A DNA stretch of 42,723 nt from Anaerovorax odorimutans (GCF_024459955.1 NZ_JANFXK010000024.1:1-42723), one strand, 5' to 3'; numbered from the stretch's first letter, positions 15,098 through 24,049 are shown. Notes: a model not told the origin generated them from the sequence alone. A program made the numbers and translations.

Positions 15098-17029
15098 CTA
15101 AATTTGCAGCGCTGTCAGATAGCCGTCTTCAATGGCATCCAAGGCGTTGCCCGGTTTTTTTGCATCTCCCACGTAAAAGACGGCAATATCCTGCCCTTCC
15201 AGAGACTCTTTCAGCTTCCTGACCGGGCGCATTCCCACAGCGGTGACAACGAAATCAAAAGCGCCCAAGAGGATCTCCAAGCCATCTTTCTCGATTTTAA
15301 TTGTACCGTCTTCTTCAATGGATTTCACTTCTGTCTTCGTATGAATCTCGACGTTGTTCTCCTTAAAGGACTGCAATAAAAACCGCTTCATATTTCCCGG
15401 TTCTTCCTGCAGAATCTCATCCAGCATTTCGATAATCGTCACCTGATTTCCATGAGAAGCCAGATAATTGGCAGTCTCGCCTCCGACCAAACCACCTCCA
15501 ATCACCGCAATTTTCCCATCTGCTTTTATCTTTCCTTCCAGAAGATCCACCGCACTGATAACAAATTCGTTTTCTGTTCCCAAAATAGGCGGGACCCATG
15601 GCCGACTCCCCGTGGCAATTACTACACCATCCGGTTTGTCTCGCTCAATTTGCTCAGAAGTCAGCTCCGTATCATAAATAATTTCTACTCCTAATTTTTC
15701 AAGCTGTGTTCGCTGCCAGACAATAAAAGCTGAAATCTCGCCTTTCCACGGAGGGATAGCCGCACAGCCGTACATACCACCCAGACGATCCCGTTTTTCA
15801 AAAATCTTTACACGATGGCCTCTCTGCGCCAAAACGATAGCTGCTTCTGCGCCGGCAGGACCGCCTCCTGCGATATAAATGGTCTTCTTGATATCAGCAG
15901 GAATAATTTTTGTTTCCCTTTCCCTGACCGTTCTCGGATTCAACGTGCACTGTCCGGAAAATCCCGAATCGATTTTTGAAGTGCATCCCTGAAGACAGCC
16001 CATACAGGTTATGATATCTTCAACGTGACCGGAAAGAGCCTTCTCTGGCATATGAGGGTCCGCCAAAGACGCTCTCCCCATATAACAGGCGTCCGCTTTA
16101 CCGCTCCTGAGAATCCCCTCTGCGACATACGGATCATTAATACGACCTACCGTTGTAACTGGTATATTTATAACACTTTTGATCTCCTGCGCATAATCAG
16201 CCAGCCAGCCGTGTCCCATCACTGACGGAGGAACCTGCATATACCATGTTTCATATACAGCAATGGATACATTCAGCGAATCGATGCCGGCTTCCTCCAG
16301 CATAATAGCCATTGCTTTAGTATCCTCAATATTGGTACCGCCCTGAGTCCTCTCTTCCGCCGAGATCTTATAATCAATGCTAAAATCCGGACCGCATTTC
16401 TTCCGTATATTTTTTACGATTTCTACAGGAAAGCGCATCCGATTCATCAGGTTTCCGCCGTATTTATCCACCCTCTTGTTGGAATAAGGGGACGCAAATT
16501 CTCCTACCAAGTAGCCGTGGGCTCCATGGATCTGCACCCCGTCGAAACCGGCTTTCTTTGCCCTGAGGGCCGCATCACCAAATTTTTCAATCATCGCGTC
16601 CACTTCTTCTGTAGTCATTTCGTGGGGGAGCGCTTTCTTGACCGGACAAGGAATCGGCGATGGGGCCCATACCTGCTGTCCAATAATCCACTCTTCGGTT
16701 TGGCGACCTCCATGAAAGATCTGTGCAAAGATCTTTGCACCGGCCGCATGAACTCTGTCAGTCAGAGTCCTGTGGGATGGAATCTGTTCATCACACCAAA
16801 GTCCCGGAAGATACTGATAGGTCCTTCCCGAAGGGTCTACGGCATAGTCTTCCGTAACGATCAGTCCCCACCCTCCTTTTGCTTTTTCTTCGTGGTAAGC
16901 GATGAATCGTTCGGTAGCTGTCCCGTCCTCATTACAGCAGTTCATCACCATTGGCGATACGATAAAGCGATTTTTTATTTTTACTGAACCGAAATGGATC
17001 GGCTGAGATAACATTTTAAATCCTGTCAT
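15098..17029 (-). CDS. NADH:flavin oxidoreductase, OYE/2,4-dienoyl-CoA reductase type (FMN, 4Fe-4S, FAD/NAD)
   Basis: A 643-residue multidomain flavoenzyme. An N-terminal old-yellow-enzyme barrel (about 1-335) has QIHGAHGYLVGEFASP with His168/His171 near the substrate site. The 4Fe-4S signature C-x2-C-x3-C-x11-C spans Cys342-Cys361. A C-terminal FAD/NAD domain has GGGPAGAEAA and GGGLVGGETANYLA. The architecture matches FadH, the bile-acid enzymes BaiCD/BaiH and daidzein reductase, all reducing C=C bonds of enones or enoyl-CoA. The substrate is unknown. It is the last gene of the M24-led operon; a hairpin at 17054-17090 separates it from the gene before it, so it may be expressed at another level. 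ATG at 17029 has AGAGGA upstream. Confidence 0.9.
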   Translation of the reverse strand: MTGFKMLSQPIHFGSVKIKNRFIVSPMVMNCCNEDGTATERFIAYHEEKAKGGWGLIVTEDYAVDPSGRTYQYLPGLWCDEQIPSHRTLTDRVHAAGAKIFAQIFHGGRQTEEWIIGQQVWAPSPIPCPVKKALPHEMTTEEVDAMIEKFGDAALRAKKAGFDGVQIHGAHGYLVGEFASPYSNKRVDKYGGNLMNRMRFPVEIVKNIRKKCGPDFSIDYKISAEERTQGGTNIEDTKAMAIMLEEAGIDSLNVSIAVYETWYMQVPPSVMGHGWLADYAQEIKSVINIPVTTVGRINDPYVAEGILRSGKADACYMGRASLADPHMPEKALSGHVEDIITCMGCLQGCTSKIDSGFSGQCTLNPRTVRERETKIIPADIKKTIYIAGGGPAGAEAAIVLAQRGHRVKIFEKRDRLGGMYGCAAIPPWKGEISAFIVWQRTQLEKLGVEIIYDTELTSEQIERDKPDGVVIATGSRPWVPPILGTENEFVISAVDLLEGKIKADGKIAVIGGGLVGGETANYLASHGNQVTIIEMLDEILQEEPGNMKRFLLQSFKENNVEIHTKTEVKSIEEDGTIKIEKDGLEILLGAFDFVVTAVGMRPVRKLKESLEGQDIAVFYVGDAKKPGNALDAIEDGYLTALQI

Positions 17030-17053
17030 ATAGTAATCCTCTTTCTTAAAGAT

Positions 17054-17090
17054 ACAGCAGCAAGGAAAAAATCTCTTTCCTTACTGCTGT
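17054..17090. other. Intercistronic hairpin upstream of the OYE-like gene
   Basis: ACAGCAG (17054-17060) pairs with CTGCTGT (17084-17090), and AAGGAAA with TTTCCTT further inside, with one unpaired base on each side. No T tract follows on the minus strand. It probably acts in mRNA processing or stability rather than full termination, as the OYE gene has no visible promoter of its own. Confidence 0.65.
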
Positions 17091-17143
17091 AAATCCCATG
17101 CGTTATTTTAAATACTTTATCACTTTCTTATAGCATCATCATA

Positions 17144-17983
17144 TTAAAGGTACTGTTTGACCGATGCGTAGGCTCTGGCTGCAGCGCGTTTCAGCGGCAG
17201 TTCCCGGTGATCGATCGCAATGATCTCGCACCCTATGGTACCTTTATAGCCCAAATCAAGAACCCGTCCAATAAAATCCTTACAATTGAAATCGCCCTCA
17301 CCCGCCGGAAGTCGGTAATCACAAGTGTCTCTCCATAAGCTTCCGCTTACCAGCTCTGCATAGCCGTCTACAAGCTCAACTGTAACAATTTCTTCTGGCT
17401 TAATCAATGCGATATCGTCATAGGTACTCGGCCCCATAAAGGTATGCCAGGTATCGAGACAAAACCCGGCGTTTTTCATGCCGGCAGCTCTGAATACCTC
17501 CAGACCTTTTTTTATGCAATCCATGTCCGCTTTAAAGGGCATGAACTCCATTGCGATTTTAGTTCCAATGGCTTCCGCGTCTTTACAGAGTTTAACAAAT
17601 TCTTCTATGAATTTATCCTTTTCAACATCTCCCTCCGATCCAAAGACTTTAATATGCCGCGCGCCCAATTGTTCCGCCGCTTCAAAGACATTTTTACGGC
17701 TTTCCTGCGCTTCCTTGTTGTCATAGTCCCACCATTTGTCCAAAACCTCTACTTCGATCTCTGTGATACCATTTGCCTCAGCTATTTTTCTGGCCTCTTT
17801 ATAACCATATTTTTCTTTTGTATTTAAAAGATCCGCCTCTACAAATCCTGCGCCTTTAAAGCCAATTCTGCCGATGACCTCCATACGTTCTTTAAAATCC
17901 GTATCCGCGATCTCAACATGATCCCCGCAGTAGTGATTTCCCGCTATGGCCCAATGGCTGGCGATTATTTTATTTTCGTACAT
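17144..17983 (-). CDS. TIM-barrel sugar isomerase/epimerase (xylose isomerase-like, AP endonuclease 2 family)
   Basis: A 279-residue protein of the IolE/IolI/hydroxypyruvate-isomerase superfamily. Probable metal ligands occur in the IAMEFMP strand (Glu about 146), CLDTWH (Asp and His about 179-182), a late Asp/Arg-rich segment RDTCDYRLPAGEGDF, and GCEII near the C-terminus. The fold, motif order and length fit the family. The actual substrate is unknown; members isomerise ketoses, inososes or act on C-glycosides. ATG at 17983 has AAGGAGA upstream. It stands in the M24-SDR-dehydrogenase-OYE operon, so a carbohydrate-like or polyol substrate is likely, an inference strengthened by the neighbouring GPH symporter and Gfo/Idh enzyme. 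Confidence 0.85.
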   Translation of the reverse strand: MYENKIIASHWAIAGNHYCGDHVEIADTDFKERMEVIGRIGFKGAGFVEADLLNTKEKYGYKEARKIAEANGITEIEVEVLDKWWDYDNKEAQESRKNVFEAAEQLGARHIKVFGSEGDVEKDKFIEEFVKLCKDAEAIGTKIAMEFMPFKADMDCIKKGLEVFRAAGMKNAGFCLDTWHTFMGPSTYDDIALIKPEEIVTVELVDGYAELVSGSLWRDTCDYRLPAGEGDFNCKDFIGRVLDLGYKGTIGCEIIAIDHRELPLKRAAARAYASVKQYL

Positions 17984-18009
17984 AATTTCTCCTTCCGTGT
18001 TTCACATCA

Positions 18010-18774
18010 TTATGCTCTTGCCAGACCTCCGTCTACATACATGGTCTGTGCTGTCATAAATCCTGCTTCTTCAGATACCAGGAATTTAATAGCCCCTACA
18101 AAATCCGCTGGATACGGGTACTTCGGAATAGCCTGCAGATTGTACATCAGATCCCACTTGTCAGCCCCTTCGTCTCCTGGCTCTCCTCCGATTTCCTTGA
18201 TCGTTGATTCGCATACGAACAGTCCTGGAGCTACCGCATTTACGGTAATGCCGTATTGACCGTATTCGCTGGCCAGCGCTCTTGTCAAACCGATAACGGC
18301 TCCCTTTGTTGAGATATAGCCTGAGAGCTTAGGATCTGCGCCGTTTAAGAAGGAGTTGGATGCGATGCTGACCACTCTTCCCCAGCCCTGCTCCTTCATA
18401 TGCGGCAGGAACGCTTTGCAACAGTTGAACGGACCGTCTACATTTGTCGCAAAATACTTTTTCCATGCATCGTAGGATACATCTTCAAACATCATGAACG
18501 GATAAATACCCGCATTGTTAATCAGGATATCCACATTTCCCAGATCTTTGGCAACTTGTGCGGCCATCTTTTCAACCTGGTTTGGATCGCTGATGTCACA
18601 CTGATAGGATATAGCTTTTACTCCCGGCGCCTCTTTTTTGATTCTCTCTTCCGTTTCCACACAGGCATTTCTGGCTACCAGAGCTACATCGTGCCCCAAT
18701 TTCGCCAATTCTACAGCAGTCTCCTGACCTAATCCTTTTCTTGCTCCTGTTACTAATGCAATTCTCTTTGTCAT
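18010..18774 (-). CDS. Short-chain dehydrogenase/reductase
   Basis: A 254-residue classical SDR. It has the TGARKGLGQETA cofactor motif at the N-terminus, INNAGIYP in the middle and the YISTK catalytic Tyr-x3-Lys after the NSFLNGADPKLSG strand. ATG at 18774 has GGAGG at good spacing. It would oxidise a hydroxyl or reduce a carbonyl with NAD(P); FabG-type activity is less likely because no fatty acid genes are adjacent. In the operon it follows the beta-hydroxyacid dehydrogenase and precedes the TIM-barrel isomerase, suggesting a stepwise oxidation-isomerisation route. Cofactor preference cannot be fixed with confidence. Confidence 0.92.
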   Translation of the reverse strand: MTKRIALVTGARKGLGQETAVELAKLGHDVALVARNACVETEERIKKEAPGVKAISYQCDISDPNQVEKMAAQVAKDLGNVDILINNAGIYPFMMFEDVSYDAWKKYFATNVDGPFNCCKAFLPHMKEQGWGRVVSIASNSFLNGADPKLSGYISTKGAVIGLTRALASEYGQYGITVNAVAPGLFVCESTIKEIGGEPGDEGADKWDLMYNLQAIPKYPYPADFVGAIKFLVSEEAGFMTAQTMYVDGGLARA

Positions 18775-18839
18775 GATTTTCCTCCTAAGTTTTCTTTATT
18801 TCGCTTTATTTTGAGTCGGACCGCATTTCGGCCCGAGCA

Positions 18840-19721
18840 CTACCTATTGATACCTACATTCTCTTCCAGACGTTTAACCAGCACCGCATAGTCTTCATCT
18901 CCTCTTCCGCTGGCGACCGTTTCTTCATAAAACTGACGGGTCAGCGCTGTTACAGGCAATGAGGTTTCATATTGTTTTGCAGCGTCCAGCGCCAGATCAA
19001 AATCCTTAAGCATCATTTTTACACTGAAAGCAGGTTCATACTTACCTTCGTTGATTGCATCGATTTTGGACTGAACGATCAGATTTCCTACCGCACTGCC
19101 GGAAATGACCTCCATACACGTTTCCACGTTAATTCCTGCTTTCTCCGCCAGCGTCACGGCTTCTGCCAGCAGTTGCGTTGTGTTCCCCACCATTGTATTG
19201 AGAGCGATTTTCATAACCCGCGCTTCTTCTTTCGCCCCGATCCAGTATTTATTCTTTCCCAGTACATCCAGAACCGGCTCCACTTCCTCAAAAGCAGTTC
19301 TGTCCCCGGACAGCAGCAGGCCTAACAGTCCTTTTTCTGCCGGCACCACGCTGCCCGTCACTGGAGAACGTAGAAACCTGCACTTTTTCATTTTAACAGC
19401 TTCATTTACAGGAAGGGATTCCTCGGGAGACACTGTGCTCATGTCGATTACAATTTTACCTTCCGTAAGGCCGTCACAGATGCCGTTTTCTCCCAGCACA
19501 ACTTTTTTCAGGATCGCTCCGTTGGATACCATGATAAAAATGTAGTCTGCTTTCTGCGCAACGGCCTTTGGAGATGTCTCCCATGCTGCTCCCATTGCCA
19601 AAACGTCTTTTGCTTTCGATTTTGTTCTATTCCATACGGTCACCTCATGCCCCGCCTTAACAAGATTTTTGCACATGGGATTCCCCATATTGCCTAAACC
19701 GATCCACCCGATGTTGCTCAT
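18840..19721 (-). CDS. NAD-binding beta-hydroxyacid dehydrogenase (HIBADH / tartronate-semialdehyde reductase family)
   Basis: A 293-residue protein with the N-terminal Rossmann motif GWIGLGNMGNPMCKNLVKAG, the FLRSPVTGSVVPAEKGLLGLL substrate segment, and the conserved Lys in VMKIALNTMVGNTTQ. This order defines the 3-hydroxyisobutyrate/tartronate-semialdehyde family. The start is at ATG 19721, with GGAGG 6 nt upstream; an in-frame TTG at 19733 would overlap that site and is rejected. It follows the M24 protein by 21 bp. It likely reduces a semialdehyde or oxidises a beta-hydroxy acid; which one is not evident. Confidence 0.9.
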   Translation of the reverse strand: MSNIGWIGLGNMGNPMCKNLVKAGHEVTVWNRTKSKAKDVLAMGAAWETSPKAVAQKADYIFIMVSNGAILKKVVLGENGICDGLTEGKIVIDMSTVSPEESLPVNEAVKMKKCRFLRSPVTGSVVPAEKGLLGLLLSGDRTAFEEVEPVLDVLGKNKYWIGAKEEARVMKIALNTMVGNTTQLLAEAVTLAEKAGINVETCMEVISGSAVGNLIVQSKIDAINEGKYEPAFSVKMMLKDFDLALDAAKQYETSLPVTALTRQFYEETVASGRGDEDYAVLVKRLEENVGINR

Positions 19722-19742
19722 TTTTTCCTCCAATTCGCTTGT

Positions 19743-20981
19743 TTACAGGAACTGGCAACCCGGAAGGCCGCAGCTGGTTATCTCATCCACGGGGAATTTG
19801 GTAATTATCTCATGGCCTTCTTTCGTTACAACGATTTCCTGCTCAATTCTCGCACTGCCTGTTCCATCTTCTGCCGGACACCATGTCTCTATGGCAAACA
19901 CCATACCTTCCCTCAGCTCAAATGGATTGTCAAGCGAGAAAAGCCTTGAAATAATCGGTTTTTCCCAAAGACCGATTCCAATTCCATGCGCAAACTGCAA
20001 GAGGAATGCTTCTTCTTCATTTTTAAAGCCCAACTCCGTTGCGGACGGCCAGCAGGCCGCTACATCTGCGGAAGTAGCCCCCGGTTTTATCACAGAGATT
20101 GAATCGTTGATCCATTTCAATGCTTTGTCGTACGCTCTCACCTGGGCCGGCGTTGGTTTTCCACAGGTGAAGGTACGATAATAGCAAGTTTTATATCCGT
20201 TATAAGTGTTTCCAATATCAAAATACACGATTTCTCCTGGGCGAATCATTCTGTTGGAGGTCGTATGGGAGTGAGGATTACCTCTTTGCCCGGAAATTAC
20301 ATTAACAAACTCCACCACTTCCGACCCCCATCCGATCAGCTTTTTATGGGCAATCGCAGACAGTTCATTTTCCATAATCCCCGGGCGCAGAGCTTTCGCC
20401 AGATCATAATAGACACCGTCCACCATTGATGCGGATTTTTTCAGCAATTCGATTTCGTCCTCTGTCTTTATAATCCGCACATCGACCATTACAGCTTGTC
20501 CGTCAACCACTTCGACATTATGAGATTCAAGCGCCCTGACCATCGGTACATCTGTAATATCCAGCCCCAGAGGTTTATTTTCCACGCCGTATTTTTTCAA
20601 AAGCGCTACGACTTCTTCAGCCTCTTTTTCAATCATACCCACTTCTTTGGGAATAGCGCCTCTCATAGAACCTACTGCCGGTAGAATATTCTCCGGCTTT
20701 ATCCAGTCAATTCTCTGCCTTTTGGACGGGCATGCCGGATCAAATAGAATTGGCTCCTCCACCCCATCAATGAGAAGGCAGTGCCTGTTCATTTTATTTC
20801 TATTCCATTCTCCTATGTAGGTCCCTGTTATATATCTGATGTTATCGAAGTCATAACACAGCAGTGCTCCCAGATCTGATTTTTTCAATCCCTCTTTGGC
20901 TTTTGCCAGCCTTTCTTTTCTCAATCTGTCATAGTTTACGTTCGATTCAAAATCAACGCCATTAAATCCTGATTTTGGCAT
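19743..20981 (-). CDS. M24-family (pita-bread) creatinase/Xaa-Pro peptidase-like hydrolase lacking one metal-ligand Asp
   Basis: A 412-residue protein with the creatinase N-terminal domain (about 20-170) and the pita-bread fold behind it. The catalytic His lies in FAHGIGIGLWEK, and the two late Glu residues in FAIETWCPAEDG and ARIEQEIVV. In the usual first Asp pair D-x-G...GYxxD, the sequence reads FDIGNTYNGYKTCYYRTF: the second Asp is replaced by Cys. A full dinuclear metal site is thus unlikely, which favours a creatinase-like metal-independent hydrolase over a peptidase. ATG at 20981 has GGAGGG upstream. First gene of its operon behind a sigma-54 promoter at 21029-21044. Confidence 0.82.
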   Translation of the reverse strand: MPKSGFNGVDFESNVNYDRLRKERLAKAKEGLKKSDLGALLCYDFDNIRYITGTYIGEWNRNKMNRHCLLIDGVEEPILFDPACPSKRQRIDWIKPENILPAVGSMRGAIPKEVGMIEKEAEEVVALLKKYGVENKPLGLDITDVPMVRALESHNVEVVDGQAVMVDVRIIKTEDEIELLKKSASMVDGVYYDLAKALRPGIMENELSAIAHKKLIGWGSEVVEFVNVISGQRGNPHSHTTSNRMIRPGEIVYFDIGNTYNGYKTCYYRTFTCGKPTPAQVRAYDKALKWINDSISVIKPGATSADVAACWPSATELGFKNEEEAFLLQFAHGIGIGLWEKPIISRLFSLDNPFELREGMVFAIETWCPAEDGTGSARIEQEIVVTKEGHEIITKFPVDEITSCGLPGCQFL

Positions 20982-21028
20982 ATTGTTGCCCTCCTTTTTC
21001 ATTCAATTATTCTACGAATATTTAATAC

Positions 21029-21044
21029 CGCAATTCTTATGCCA
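21029..21044 (-). promoter_or_regulatory. Sigma-54 promoter of the M24-HIBADH-SDR-isomerase-OYE operon
   Basis: On the minus strand TGGCATAAGAATTGCG has GG and GC at exact RpoN spacing, 48 nt upstream of the start codon at 20981. The 244-bp gap 21003-21246 holds only this promoter and the TGACA-type sites. Confidence 0.85.
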
Positions 21045-21140
21045 ATCAGTTTGATTTTATCAATTTACTTTATCTGTCCTGAATTTGGCTTAAAATCGAC
21101 ACAGTTCCACCTTATTTGTCTAAATATTGACTTGGCTGGC

Positions 21141-21217
21141 TGACACATCTGTTGTCACAGCCCGTCATCTGTGCCATTTTATTGCCATCCGTCACATCAA
21201 TGTCTTATTTTTGACAC
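21141..21217. promoter_or_regulatory. TGACA/TGTCA enhancer-like sites upstream of the M24 operon
   Basis: TGACAC at 21141, TGTCAC at 21153 and TGACAC at 21212, plus weaker CGTCAT (21163) and CGTCAC (21190) sites, lie 97-189 bp upstream of the -24 element. The first two form an inverted repeat. The half-site is the same as near acoA and near the second activator. Confidence 0.55.
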
Positions 21218-21246
21218 TAAATCGGCACGCTATTATGCTGTCTTTT

Positions 21247-22662
21247 TTAGATTTCACCTCTCGCTTCCCGTTCTGCTAATTCTTTGTTTATCATCGGCAG
21301 CATTTTATCCAGTTTATAGAACAGGCAGAATACAATCTGCACTACGGCCAGTACGATAGGAAGAAATACATATACCCAATAAATAGCGCTAAGCGATTGT
21401 TCGGTTTGTACGGATGCCATGCCGTCATATCCGCAGACTGAAAGCACTACGCCCACCATACCTGCGGCAATGCCTCCTCCCAGCTTCGACCCGATAGAAC
21501 CTGCACTGAAAAGGAATGCGTCGTTGCGCACATGGAATTTCCATTGACCATATTCACAGGCATCTGCAAGCATTGCGAATACGCTTCCCCACAGCGGCCC
21601 ATATCCAAAGCCTTTTACGACCGCCAGAACTGTCACCAAGGTTACGTTGGTGGGATTTAGCAGCAATACCAGTTGTGCCGCAATTACCAGGAACATCCCA
21701 TACATCGTAATGTTTCGTTTTCCCGTGAACTTTACCAGTGCTGGAGTGACAAATAGGATGCAAACGATCATCGCGACCTGCTCCGCCGTATAGATCTGTG
21801 ACACATAGATCTTATCTCCCAAGATGTATTTTGCGTAATAGCCAAGGATCGTGCTGTTCGCCGTTGAGGTCAGAACCATCACGCCCCATAAGCCCAAGCA
21901 TAAGGCCCAATATTTATTTTTTATCATCACAAGGAAGCTCTCTTTATTGGTCTTTTTCTTTTCCTGTTTTTCTTCCAAATCGCGGAAGTCCACACGTTCT
22001 TTTGTCCCAAAGAAGCAGAAAAGCAATAGGACTATTGCGACTGTGGCGAAAATAAATGAAGTCTTGATCCATGCGCCCTGACCGTCGCCAAAAGCTTCTA
22101 CAATAGGCAGTGAAACCGCTGTCACCAGAATTCTACCGATCGGAGACAGCCCCATGCGAAATGCCTGTAAAAATTCTCTCTGCCTCGTATCTCTGGTAAT
22201 CAGTGAACTCAGTGCTCCGTAAGGAAGATTGAGTGCCGTATAGACCACCGTTGTACAGAGATTGTAGGTTACAAATACATAGATGCCCTTCATCGCCTGC
22301 GTACAATCGGACGGCACCGTGAACAGCAGGATATAGGTTATACCAAAAGGAACAGCCATCCAGAGGACCCACGGTCTCGCTTTACCATGCTTGGATTTAA
22401 CTTTGTCTACAATACATGCGAATAGCAGATCGGACCCTCCGTCCAAAAATCTCGATACCAGCATTACCAGACCGACAGTTGCAGCGGAAACTCCCGCATA
22501 ATCCGTATAAAATAAGGTCAGAAGACTGCCGGTAAAGCCAAATACAAAATTACAGGCGACATCTCCCGAGGCAAAAGCGAACTTCTCATAAAGAGGTACG
22601 CGCTGGCTGTCGTGGGATTTATCAGGCAGCCTGTTTTCCGATTTTTTTGTTAAATTTTCCAT
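21247..22662 (-). CDS. GPH-family (MelB-like) sugar/cation symporter
   Basis: A 471-residue membrane protein with about 12 segments. The loop DKVKSKHGKARPWVLW is the glycoside-pentoside-hexuronide family signature (Asp-rich N-terminal half, then GKaRPW). ATG at 22662 has GGAGGG upstream. It probably imports the substrate that the island degrades, with Na+ or H+. It is 9 bp downstream of the Gfo/Idh gene and shares its sigma-54 promoter. Substrates of the family include glycosides, uronides and some plant or steroid conjugates; none can be assigned here. Confidence 0.9.
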   Translation of the reverse strand: MENLTKKSENRLPDKSHDSQRVPLYEKFAFASGDVACNFVFGFTGSLLTLFYTDYAGVSAATVGLVMLVSRFLDGGSDLLFACIVDKVKSKHGKARPWVLWMAVPFGITYILLFTVPSDCTQAMKGIYVFVTYNLCTTVVYTALNLPYGALSSLITRDTRQREFLQAFRMGLSPIGRILVTAVSLPIVEAFGDGQGAWIKTSFIFATVAIVLLLFCFFGTKERVDFRDLEEKQEKKKTNKESFLVMIKNKYWALCLGLWGVMVLTSTANSTILGYYAKYILGDKIYVSQIYTAEQVAMIVCILFVTPALVKFTGKRNITMYGMFLVIAAQLVLLLNPTNVTLVTVLAVVKGFGYGPLWGSVFAMLADACEYGQWKFHVRNDAFLFSAGSIGSKLGGGIAAGMVGVVLSVCGYDGMASVQTEQSLSAIYWVYVFLPIVLAVVQIVFCLFYKLDKMLPMINKELAEREARGEI

Positions 22663-22671
22663 CAGTCCCTC

Positions 22672-23688
22672 CTATTTTTTAATCAATCTTTTTTCCATGT
22701 ATGATTTATGAAGCACAATGGCCATCTCCAGACTTTTTGTTCCGTCGTAAACCGTTACTTCCGGCTTTCGCCCGGTTAGCACACAGTCGATAAAATTAGC
22801 CATCTCCAGATAGAAGGCATCTTCCCAACGCTCCAGAAAATCTACGATTCCCTCCTCGGCTATATAGCCGTCCTTATAAATCTGCATTCTGTTCCTTCTT
22901 GGAATCGCATTGATTCGCAAGGTTCCTTTTGTACCGATGATTTCCGCCTCCACGTGACTGCAGGCCGCCGCTTTTCCCACATGGATCGTCGCACAGGTAC
23001 CATTTTCCATTGTGGCCAACGCAATACCATTGTCGTAATCATCATAATCGGCGAATTCTTCTCTCACGTAAGCTCCGCCCGTTGCATAAGCGCAGGATAT
23101 CTCGCTTCCCAGGAACCACCTGGACAAGTCACAATCATGAATTCCCATTTCAAAAAACCACGGGTGAAAAGCGCCCTTTTTACATTTATCCAACAACTCA
23201 TCAATTACTGAAACGCCATCCAGGCTGGTACTTTTGAACAGCACAGGTTTACCGATTTCTCCGCGACGAATTCGCTCCATAGCCTCGGCATGAGACGGGT
23301 CAAATCTCCGCATAAATCCTAGCGTAAAGATTTTTGTGTTGTTTTCTTCCACCTTTTTTTCAATTGCTTTGCACTCTTCCGGATCCAGAGAAAGCGGTTT
23401 TTCGCAAAAAATATTTAGCTTGGCGTCACACGCTTTAATTATCAAATCCTTATGAGTCTGAACATTCGTTACAATCGCTACCGCATCCAAGTCCTCTTTT
23501 TTTAACATCTCATCATAATCGGTATACCCTGTGGGAACCTCATATTTTTCTTGAATCGCTTTTACTCGCTCATCAAATACATCACATATGGCGACTACTT
23601 CCGATGCGGCGATTTTATCCTGCAGATGCCGCACGTGCAGCTCACCCAGATTTCCCAACCCCACAACACCAACTCTTACTTTCTTCAT
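22672..23688 (-). CDS. Gfo/Idh/MocA family oxidoreductase
   Basis: A 338-residue NAD(P)-dependent enzyme. The N-terminal Rossmann motif GVVGLGNLGELHVRHL, the EKPLSLDPEEC segment with the conserved Lys, and the later GIHDCDLSRWFLG with the catalytic His-Asp region are all typical. Members oxidise inositols, glucosides or related polyols. It is first in a two-gene operon with the GPH symporter. ATG at 23688 has AAAGGAGA upstream. A sigma-54 promoter lies 84 nt upstream. With the isomerase and SDR of the next operon it supports a polyol or glycoside catabolic role. Confidence 0.92.
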   Translation of the reverse strand: MKKVRVGVVGLGNLGELHVRHLQDKIAASEVVAICDVFDERVKAIQEKYEVPTGYTDYDEMLKKEDLDAVAIVTNVQTHKDLIIKACDAKLNIFCEKPLSLDPEECKAIEKKVEENNTKIFTLGFMRRFDPSHAEAMERIRRGEIGKPVLFKSTSLDGVSVIDELLDKCKKGAFHPWFFEMGIHDCDLSRWFLGSEISCAYATGGAYVREEFADYDDYDNGIALATMENGTCATIHVGKAAACSHVEAEIIGTKGTLRINAIPRRNRMQIYKDGYIAEEGIVDFLERWEDAFYLEMANFIDCVLTGRKPEVTVYDGTKSLEMAIVLHKSYMEKRLIKK

Positions 23689-23771
23689 TTTCTTCTCCTT
23701 TCACGATTTCCTCAGCAATTGCTTTGCAAATGGTTTAACGCGTACTATTGTCGTGCTCGTTTTTATTTTAA

Positions 23772-23787
23772 CGCAATCATCATGCCA
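23772..23787 (-). promoter_or_regulatory. Sigma-54 promoter of the Gfo/Idh-symporter operon
   Basis: On the minus strand TGGCATGATGATTGCG has exact -24/-12 spacing, 84 nt upstream of the Gfo/Idh start codon. It faces away from the sigma-54 promoter at 23986-24001, with shared enhancer-like sites between them. Confidence 0.87.
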
Positions 23788-23907
23788 AAATTTTTATAAC
23801 ATTCTTATAAATGTTGATTTTCTCGAATAAATGTCCGAAATTCAATCAATTATTTTATTTTTTTGTCTTTTTCCTTTTAATCTTGTGCTATAGTGATGCT
23901 ATAAGCA

Positions 23908-23935
23908 TGTCATTTTTATGTCATTTTTTTGACAT
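23908..23935. promoter_or_regulatory. Three helically phased TGTCAT/TGACAT sites between divergent sigma-54 promoters
   Basis: TGTCAT at 23908 and 23919 and TGACAT at 23930 are spaced by 11 bp, one helical turn. They sit 51-78 bp upstream of the plus-strand and 121-148 bp upstream of the minus-strand -24 elements, in the 361-bp gap between 23688 and 24050. The same motif clusters near acoA and the M24 operon. Confidence 0.65.
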
Positions 23936-23985
23936 TGTGGCACTTTTAAGTCGCAGTTGCTACATAATAGCAGGATCCTTTAAAA

Positions 23986-24001
23986 TGGCACCGATCTTGC
24001 A
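23986..24001 (+). promoter_or_regulatory. Sigma-54 promoter of the second activator and AEC carrier
   Basis: TGGCACCGATCTTGCA is close to the ideal RpoN consensus (TGGCAC and TTGCA at exact spacing), 48 nt upstream of the activator start at 24050. An activator gene controlled by sigma-54 itself suggests positive autoregulation. Confidence 0.9.
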
Positions 24002-24049
24002 TTTATATTATAGTATAGAGTTTTTTCTACCGCACCGGAGGAGCTACAA

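Noticed and set aside
17054-17090. Hairpin before the OYE-like gene as a terminator
   Set aside because: No T tract follows on the minus strand and the downstream gene has no own promoter.
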